Of a DNA stretch of 64,000 bases, positions 58,444 to 64,000 are shown one piece after another. Position numbers and translations under genes: made by a program. How positions within the stretch are numbered: the stretch's first letter is position 1; each line of letters starts with the position of its first letter. The stretch is from Akkermansiaceae bacterium. GTDB lineage: Bacteria; Verrucomicrobiota; Verrucomicrobiia; Verrucomicrobiales; Akkermansiaceae. The notes under the pieces were generated by a model, which was not told where the DNA came from, made no database searches, and saw nothing but the letters and a program-made list of their open reading frames with translations. The stretch spans positions 1-64,000 of the forward strand of contig JAQWSX010000176.1 of assembly GCA_029242935.1 (NCBI GenBank), read 5' to 3'.

Positions 58444-61400
58444 GCTCCGAATCTCCCTTAGTTTGCAGATTTGCCAAAGGTTTATTTCTACCCGTGAGCA
58501 GATCAGTGGCCCGGTTACGAATATCTTCAAGAATCACATAGAGTGAAGGAACTAAGATGAGAGTGATCGCGGTCGCAAAGAGAATGCCAAAGCCAAGCGA
58601 AACAGCCATTGGAATGAGAAACTTTGCCTGCATATCATCTTCCAACAACATCGGCATGAGACCCACAAAAGTCGTAAGTGAAGTCAGAAGAATCGGCCGA
58701 AATCGCCTCACCCCGGCATTACGCGCGGCTTCCAAAACGCTCGTTCCACTTTTTCTATTACGGTTCACATAATCAACTAGCACCAAGGAATCATTCACCA
58801 CCACTCCAGCCAGCGCAACAATTCCACACATTGACATAATGCTCATATTTAGCCCCATAAAAATATGTCCCGCCACCGCGCCAACCATGCCAAATGGGAT
58901 CACGCTCATTACGATCAGAGGCTGCAGGTAGCTCTTTAGAGGAATTGCCATCAAAACATACATTAGCAAAAGAGCCCCCACAAAGCCGATCCCCATCTCA
59001 CGAATACTGTCGCGTTGATCGCTCTGCTCGCCCTTGAAGGAATACCGCACACCTGGAAATTTTCCTGAAATTTTTTCGAGCACTTCCTCAGTGTATTTTT
59101 CTACAATCTCATTCGCATTATAACCTCTGGCAAGATCGACATCTGCCTTGAGGCTGATCGTGCGAAAACGATCCACGCGAGTTACCGTAGCCGGCCCGCG
59201 ACCATATTCAGGAATCACGACATCAAGGAGTGACACCTCTTCGCCTTCTGGGGTTCTTAACTTCATCTTCTCAAAATTGGCTAGCGAATCCCGCTCAGAT
59301 TCGGGGTAGCGGACCATCACTTTCACCTCGTCACGACCCCGCTGCAGCCGCTGTACTTCGTTACCATAAAAGGCGTCGCGAACCTGATTCATCACCATGT
59401 TCAGGTCGAAACCTAAAGCCTTACCTCGTGGCGTCAGATCCCGGACGATTAACTCCTCCCGACCACGCCGGTCGGAATTTGAGACATCAACCACTCCTTT
59501 GTAATCATTACGCAAGCGCTCAGTCGCCCAAGTTGCCGCTGCTACCAATTGATCGTTATTCGGCCCAGTAAGATTGATATCGATGGCATTCCCACCCGCC
59601 GCCGTTTCTGCCCTGAACGCAAGCGAAACTACCTCTGGAATTTCACCAGCAAGTTCCTGCCACATCGATTTTAATTCTTCACTGGAGAGGTCGCGATTCT
59701 TTGCTGCCGCGAGTTCAAGGGTCACTTCCCCTAAATGGGTTCCAGTGGGTGTATTAGGTGAAAATCCACCCTGAAATGGCTGCATACCCGCCGTCGCCAG
59801 CTGATTGATAATAATAGAATCTCCATCTTTGTCCTGCGTTGTTTCGCCAAGCTTAAGGGCCGCCGCTTCCAATCGCTTCACCACTTTCTGGGTATTAGAA
59901 AATGGGGCCCCCAAAGGCATTTCAAGTTTTGCAGAGAGAATTTCGCCCTCCACTTTCGGAAAAAACTGGAAGGGTAACCAACCGGTTTTCACCAGCGATA
60001 CCGAGATGATTACGAGGGCAATAAACACAGTCCAAACCACATAGCGAAACTTCAAACATAACTTCAGAAACGGCGAATAAATGACCTTCACAAATCGCTC
60101 AAGTCCTCCCGAAATTCTCCGCTGCAAGCGAGTCAATGGATTAGCACTTGGAGTCGTGGAATGCGGCTTAAGAAGGGCAAGGTGAGCAGGCAGGACGAAC
60201 TTCGATTGCAACAAGGAAAAACCCAAAACCGGAATTACCACTAGGGGAATATTAGGCCAAATCTTTCCACTCACTCCACTCAAACCAAGCATGGGCGTAA
60301 ACGCCGCCATGGTCGTGAGAATCCCGAAAATCACTACAATTCCGACCTCGTGAGTCCCCTTCCAACTCGCTTCCTTAGGATGTTCACCTTGCTGAATACG
60401 GGTATAAACATTTTCACCAACCACAATGGCATCATCCACCACAATTCCCAAAACAAGAATAAAGGCGAAAGCGGAAATCATATTAATCGAAATCCCAAGA
60501 GCGGGCATCAACCAGAGACCACCAGCGAAGGAAACCGGAATTCCTAATGCCACCAAAAACGCTAAACTTGGCCGCAAGAAAAGTGCCAGTACGAAAAGAA
60601 CTAGAATGAGCCCTATCCCAATATTGCTTTTAAGGAGATCTAATCGGCCTTTCAAAATAACACTCTGGTCATTCCAAACGTCGATCCCCACACCCTCAGG
60701 CTTCTCCAGTGACTCCACGTATTCCCGGGCAAGTTTGGCAATCGCTAAAGTGTCCTGATCGGCTACACGGAAGACATGAAGCACGACTGCCGGGCGACCA
60801 TTGAAAGTAGACACAAGTTCAATATCTTCGAATCCATCGATCACTGAAGCAATCTGCCCCAACCTCAAATCGGATCCATCAGGCATCTTTTTGACAGTCA
60901 CTTCCCGAAACTCCTCGCCCCGGTATTTACGGCCCAGGGCCCTCACTACAATCTCGCCTGAGTCAGTTTTGACGGAGCCACTGGGAAGATCAAGCGAAGC
61001 GCCTCGAACGGCCATCGCCACTTGTTGCAACGTGAGATTGTATCGCCTAAGAGTAACCTCTGGAACTTCGATTGAAATTTCGTACGGTCGAACCGATGCC
61101 AACTCCACTTTCTTGATGGTCTCCCGCCCCTTGAGCAGGTTCTGCACGAACCCTCCAGGATCGGCAAGAAACGCCTTTTTCTTTGATTCCGGCCTAGGCG
61201 GGACATAGTTCAGCAAACCATCACGAATTCCTTCAGCATACTGGCGAAGGCTGCCCTCATCGGTATCAGCAGTGATCGCAAGACTAAGAATTTGCCGATT
61301 TACGACCAATTCTTCAAAGATCGGCTCCTCGGCTTTCTCGGCAAAGTTATCAATGGCATCAACGTTGGTTTGCACATCACCCATGACGTCACGGGTATTG

Positions 61401-61699
61401 TAACTGGTCTCGACCTCAATCGTCAGCGTGCCAATATTTCTTACAGCAGCCGAGGTCACCTGCTTAATGCCCTCAACCTCCGCGATCGCTTCCTCAATCG
61501 GAATAACCACTCCATTCATAACCTCCTCAGGAGTTGCATTGGGATAAGGAACACTCACAATGACTGCATCAAAGGACGTCTCCGGAAAGACCTCTTTTCG
61601 AAGCTGAAACCATGCCGTAAAACCGGCAATTAAGACAACCAGCATGAGAAAATTGGCCGCAACGTGATTGCCACTGAACCATTTGATCGACTTCTGCAT
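58433..61699 (-). CDS. RND-family efflux transporter permease (AcrB/AcrD/AcrF family)
   Basis: 1088 aa, '[34 protein letters not shown]', '[26 protein letters not shown]', '[24 protein letters not shown]'. Confidence 0.96.
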   Translation of the reverse strand: MQKSIKWFSGNHVAANFLMLVVLIAGFTAWFQLRKEVFPETSFDAVIVSVPYPNATPEEVMNGVVIPIEEAIAEVEGIKQVTSAAVRNIGTLTIEVETSYNTRDVMGDVQTNVDAIDNFAEKAEEPIFEELVVNRQILSLAITADTDEGSLRQYAEGIRDGLLNYVPPRPESKKKAFLADPGGFVQNLLKGRETIKKVELASVRPYEISIEVPEVTLRRYNLTLQQVAMAVRGASLDLPSGSVKTDSGEIVVRALGRKYRGEEFREVTVKKMPDGSDLRLGQIASVIDGFEDIELVSTFNGRPAVVLHVFRVADQDTLAIAKLAREYVESLEKPEGVGIDVWNDQSVILKGRLDLLKSNIGIGLILVLFVLALFLRPSLAFLVALGIPVSFAGGLWLMPALGISINMISAFAFILVLGIVVDDAIVVGENVYTRIQQGEHPKEASWKGTHEVGIVVIFGILTTMAAFTPMLGLSGVSGKIWPNIPLVVIPVLGFSLLQSKFVLPAHLALLKPHSTTPSANPLTRLQRRISGGLERFVKVIYSPFLKLCLKFRYVVWTVFIALVIISVSLVKTGWLPFQFFPKVEGEILSAKLEMPLGAPFSNTQKVVKRLEAAALKLGETTQDKDGDSIIINQLATAGMQPFQGGFSPNTPTGTHLGEVTLELAAAKNRDLSSEELKSMWQELAGEIPEVVSLAFRAETAAGGNAIDINLTGPNNDQLVAAATWATERLRNDYKGVVDVSNSDRRGREELIVRDLTPRGKALGFDLNMVMNQVRDAFYGNEVQRLQRGRDEVKVMVRYPESERDSLANFEKMKLRTPEGEEVSLLDVVIPEYGRGPATVTRVDRFRTISLKADVDLARGYNANEIVEKYTEEVLEKISGKFPGVRYSFKGEQSDQRDSIREMGIGFVGALLLMYVLMAIPLKSYLQPLIVMSVIPFGMVGAVAGHIFMGLNMSIMSMCGIVALAGVVVNDSLVLVDYVNRNRKSGTSVLEAARNAGVRRFRPILLTSLTTFVGLMPMLLEDDMQAKFLIPMAVSLGFGILFATAITLILVPSLYVILEDIRNRATDLLTGRNKPLANLQTKGDSEHVS

Positions 61700-61703
61700 G
61701 ACT

Positions 61704-62864
61704 TTAGTTGGACTGATTGTTGTCCTCTTTTTTCTCGTCCGTTTTCTCCAACTGCAAAGTCATCCCCGGAATCGGCATATCGAACTTCGTAAGAATGACC
61801 TTCTCACCATCAGCAATTCCCTGAGTTGCAAAAACGTGGTCGGCAGTTTGCCGAGCCACCATTAATTCACGCAGCTCCAACTTATTCTCCCCGTTAAGCA
61901 CAAAGATCTGGTTCCGCCCACGAATAGCTGACCGGGGAACGCCAATCACTCCCGGCAAAACAGCCCCTTTCACGGTAGCATTGAGAAAGATCCCCGGCGA
62001 GGGCAGAACAAACCGATACGGATGATCGTTATTTGCAATAATTTTCGCTAGCACGAATGAGGAAAGGGTCTTTTGATCGACCGCCCCCAACTCCCACATC
62101 ATCTCAGCCTCCCACTCGTAAGACTTTCCTCCGATATCGGCAGAAAGAGTGACATCCGCTTTCTCTGGCAGCTGCGCGTAATCATCCAATGAAAATGGCA
62201 AGCGAATCATGAGATTATTAGGATCATAAATCGTTCCAAGCTGAGCTCCGGGAACCATTGTCGCTCCGAGATTCAAGTTCACCGACCGCACCCGACAATC
62301 GAAGGGAGCTACAATCTTTGTCCGGGCTAGGTCGGCTTCCGCCTTATCTCGCGCGGCGATTGCTGCCGCCACCCGCGCCTTTGCGCTTGTTAAGAAAGGA
62401 ATCCGCAACACAAGGTCACTCGCCGGTTTGTCTCCACCAATTTTTTTCCAATCGCGCTCCGCTTGCTGGGCCCGGGCTTCCTCTTGGATCAAAGCCAATT
62501 CTGCGTCTGCAAGAGTTGACTCCGCCTGCGCAACCGCAGCCTGATAGTCAATTGTATCAATCTCTGCAATGACATGCCCCTTCTTATAGGTCGCTCCAAT
62601 TTCAAAGTTATCATCCACGACCACAAGCCTCCCCCCGACTTGCGAGGAAAGAATAGTCTCCCGGCTCGCCACCACGATTCCTTCGCTTTCAAGAGGAAAC
62701 TCCAAATCACCCTTGCTGACCACTTCAACTTCGACGACAGGCGTTGCTTCCAACCTTTGCTTCTTCTCAGCTTCGGGAGCATTCGCCTCTAGGAGCTTAA
62801 CTCCAAAGATGGTCAATCCAACCACGGTGGCGATTGAGACGACGGTTGTAATAACAGTTTTCAT
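61704..62864 (-). CDS. RND efflux periplasmic adaptor (HlyD/MFP family)
   Basis: 'ETILSSQVGGRLVVVDDNFEIGATYKKGHVIAEIDTIDYQAAVAQAESTLADAEL', 'TKIVAPFDCRVRSVNLNLGATMVPGAQLGTIYD', 'VIGVPRSAIRG'. Confidence 0.95.
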   Translation of the reverse strand: MKTVITTVVSIATVVGLTIFGVKLLEANAPEAEKKQRLEATPVVEVEVVSKGDLEFPLESEGIVVASRETILSSQVGGRLVVVDDNFEIGATYKKGHVIAEIDTIDYQAAVAQAESTLADAELALIQEEARAQQAERDWKKIGGDKPASDLVLRIPFLTSAKARVAAAIAARDKAEADLARTKIVAPFDCRVRSVNLNLGATMVPGAQLGTIYDPNNLMIRLPFSLDDYAQLPEKADVTLSADIGGKSYEWEAEMMWELGAVDQKTLSSFVLAKIIANNDHPYRFVLPSPGIFLNATVKGAVLPGVIGVPRSAIRGRNQIFVLNGENKLELRELMVARQTADHVFATQGIADGEKVILTKFDMPIPGMTLQLEKTDEKKEDNNQSN

Positions 62865-62870
62865 AAAGAT

Positions 62871-64000
62871 TTATTTTTGAGAGCGGTAATCTCCACCAAG
62901 AGCGAGATGAAGGGTGATTCGATTATCGAGGCGAAGCCTCTTAAGGGTGGTTTTTTGGGAAGCCAGATTGATCCGAGCTCTCTGTGCTGTAATCAAGGTC
63001 AGGGAGTCGCCCACTCCACCTGAATACTCGCTGACCGCAGCAGCAGCAGCTTCCTCGGCAAACTTAAGGGCCTTGGTAATGGCCTGCTCCCGGGCCACAA
63101 AAAATTTCTCAGCCACTATCGCCTGCTCCACTTCGCCGAACGCTTTCAGAACCGTGCTCTGAAGCTTGGCAAGGTTCGAGCGATCATCTCCTTTGATCCT
63201 CGCATACTCTATTTGCAAGCTCCCACCACCCCAAATCGGCTGGGTCAGACCACCAGCAAGCGACCAGACTCCAAAATCAGAATTGAAAATCTTCCCCATT
63301 GCGTCAGTTGTCGTTCCAGCTCTGCCGGTAATGGCAAAGCTGGGGTAAGAAGCCCGCTTGGCCTGCTTTACAAGACTTCCGGTCGAGGCAAAACGGCGCT
63401 CCGCTTCGAGGATATCGGGACGACGTAGAAGTAACTCGGACGGCAACCCTGATGGTGGCATGGCCGGAACCTCGGGTAGTGATACCATGCCAAGCAACAC
63501 GCCTTTGGGATACCGCCCCAAAAGCAGCTCTAACTGTCTGACCGCTTGCTCTCGATCGCCTTTTCGCTGGGCAATTAATGCTTCATTAGTCGCAACCTCA
63601 CTTTCTGCCAATCTGACTTCGGCGGCAGATCCCCCCTCGGCGGCAAGAGCATTATTGAAACGATCAATTACGATATCTTTCATCGACAGGAGGAGTTCCT
63701 GCGTTTCCTTCGCTAACACAATTTGTTCACTCGCCTCGGCCAAGGCCAGCCAGGCTCTCATCACTTGAGCCGCGAGAGAGGCCCGCGCGGCGCGGTAGAC
63801 ATTTCCTTCGGCTTGAGCATCGGCCAAAAGAGCTGCTTGCCCCGCCCTCTGGAAACCCCAGATATCAGGCTCCCACGAAACCATCATATTGGATCCAAAA
63901 TTGCTAAAGTTGGCCGAAGGAATCCTTTCCGAGCTTTCAAGCGGAATTCCGATGAAGGCCTGTTTTTGACGGCTTGAAGCGAGGCCTGCCGAAATCTGAG
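62871..64000 (-). CDS. TolC/NodT-family outer-membrane factor (5' part beyond window end)
   Basis: 'WEPDIWGFQRAGQAALLADAQAEGNVYRAARASLAAQVMRAWLALAEA', 'GLPSELLLRRPDILEAERRFA', 'LHLALGGDYRSQK'; frame stays open to base 64000 (…QISAGLASSRQKQAFIGIPLESSERIPSANFSNFGSNMMVSWEPDIWG). Confidence 0.93.
   Translation of the reverse strand, partial: QISAGLASSRQKQAFIGIPLESSERIPSANFSNFGSNMMVSWEPDIWGFQRAGQAALLADAQAEGNVYRAARASLAAQVMRAWLALAEASEQIVLAKETQELLLSMKDIVIDRFNNALAAEGGSAAEVRLAESEVATNEALIAQRKGDREQAVRQLELLLGRYPKGVLLGMVSLPEVPAMPPSGLPSELLLRRPDILEAERRFASTGSLVKQAKRASYPSFAITGRAGTTTDAMGKIFNSDFGVWSLAGGLTQPIWGGGSLQIEYARIKGDDRSNLAKLQSTVLKAFGEVEQAIVAEKFFVAREQAITKALKFAEEAAAAAVSEYSGGVGDSLTLITAQRARINLASQKTTLKRLRLDNRITLHLALGGDYRSQK

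Noticed and set aside
1-64000. Search for CRISPR arrays, tRNA/rRNA genes, IS transposases, integrases, phage genes and retrons
   Set aside because: No spaced direct repeats, transposase/integrase motifs or reverse-transcriptase motifs were recognised in the ORFs. tRNAs could be missed by eye; tRNAscan-SE and Infernal would settle this.

Overview
This 64 kb window is dense, mostly single-copy bacterial chromosome. The gene families (DUF1501 with DUF1549/DUF1553 PSCyt1, ThuA-like, sulfatase, DUF6807, PQQ propeller, large-form IspG) point to a Verrucomicrobia/PVC-type organism; this is inference, as there is no rRNA to confirm it. Housekeeping and envelope genes recognised: waaA, rsmD, a lauroyl-acyltransferase, an MsbA-like ABC exporter, kdsD, secG, panD, rnc, birA, nadC, pheT, clpS, ispG, tamB plus a BamA/TamA-like gene, a NuoE-NuoF fusion, a threonine aldolase, a multi-FKBP protein, a type III polyketide synthase and an RND efflux operon. 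I found no tRNA, rRNA, CRISPR array, complete IS element or prophage. The best leads are: (1) a type III PKS translationally coupled to a complete TolC/HlyD/RND efflux operon; (2) an envelope-locus protein fusing a kinase domain to a glycosidase-like barrel, divergent from a second (YrbL-like) kinase-fold gene; (3) a YwqK/MORN_2-like coding segment with no start codon, in frame just beyond another gene's stop; (4) a four-domain FKBP protein whose middle domains lack the usual active-site residues; (5) a SecG with a nine-copy 21-bp repeat tail; (6) small or cryptic ORFs absent from the supplied ORF track. All family names come from motif recognition by eye; no database search was run.
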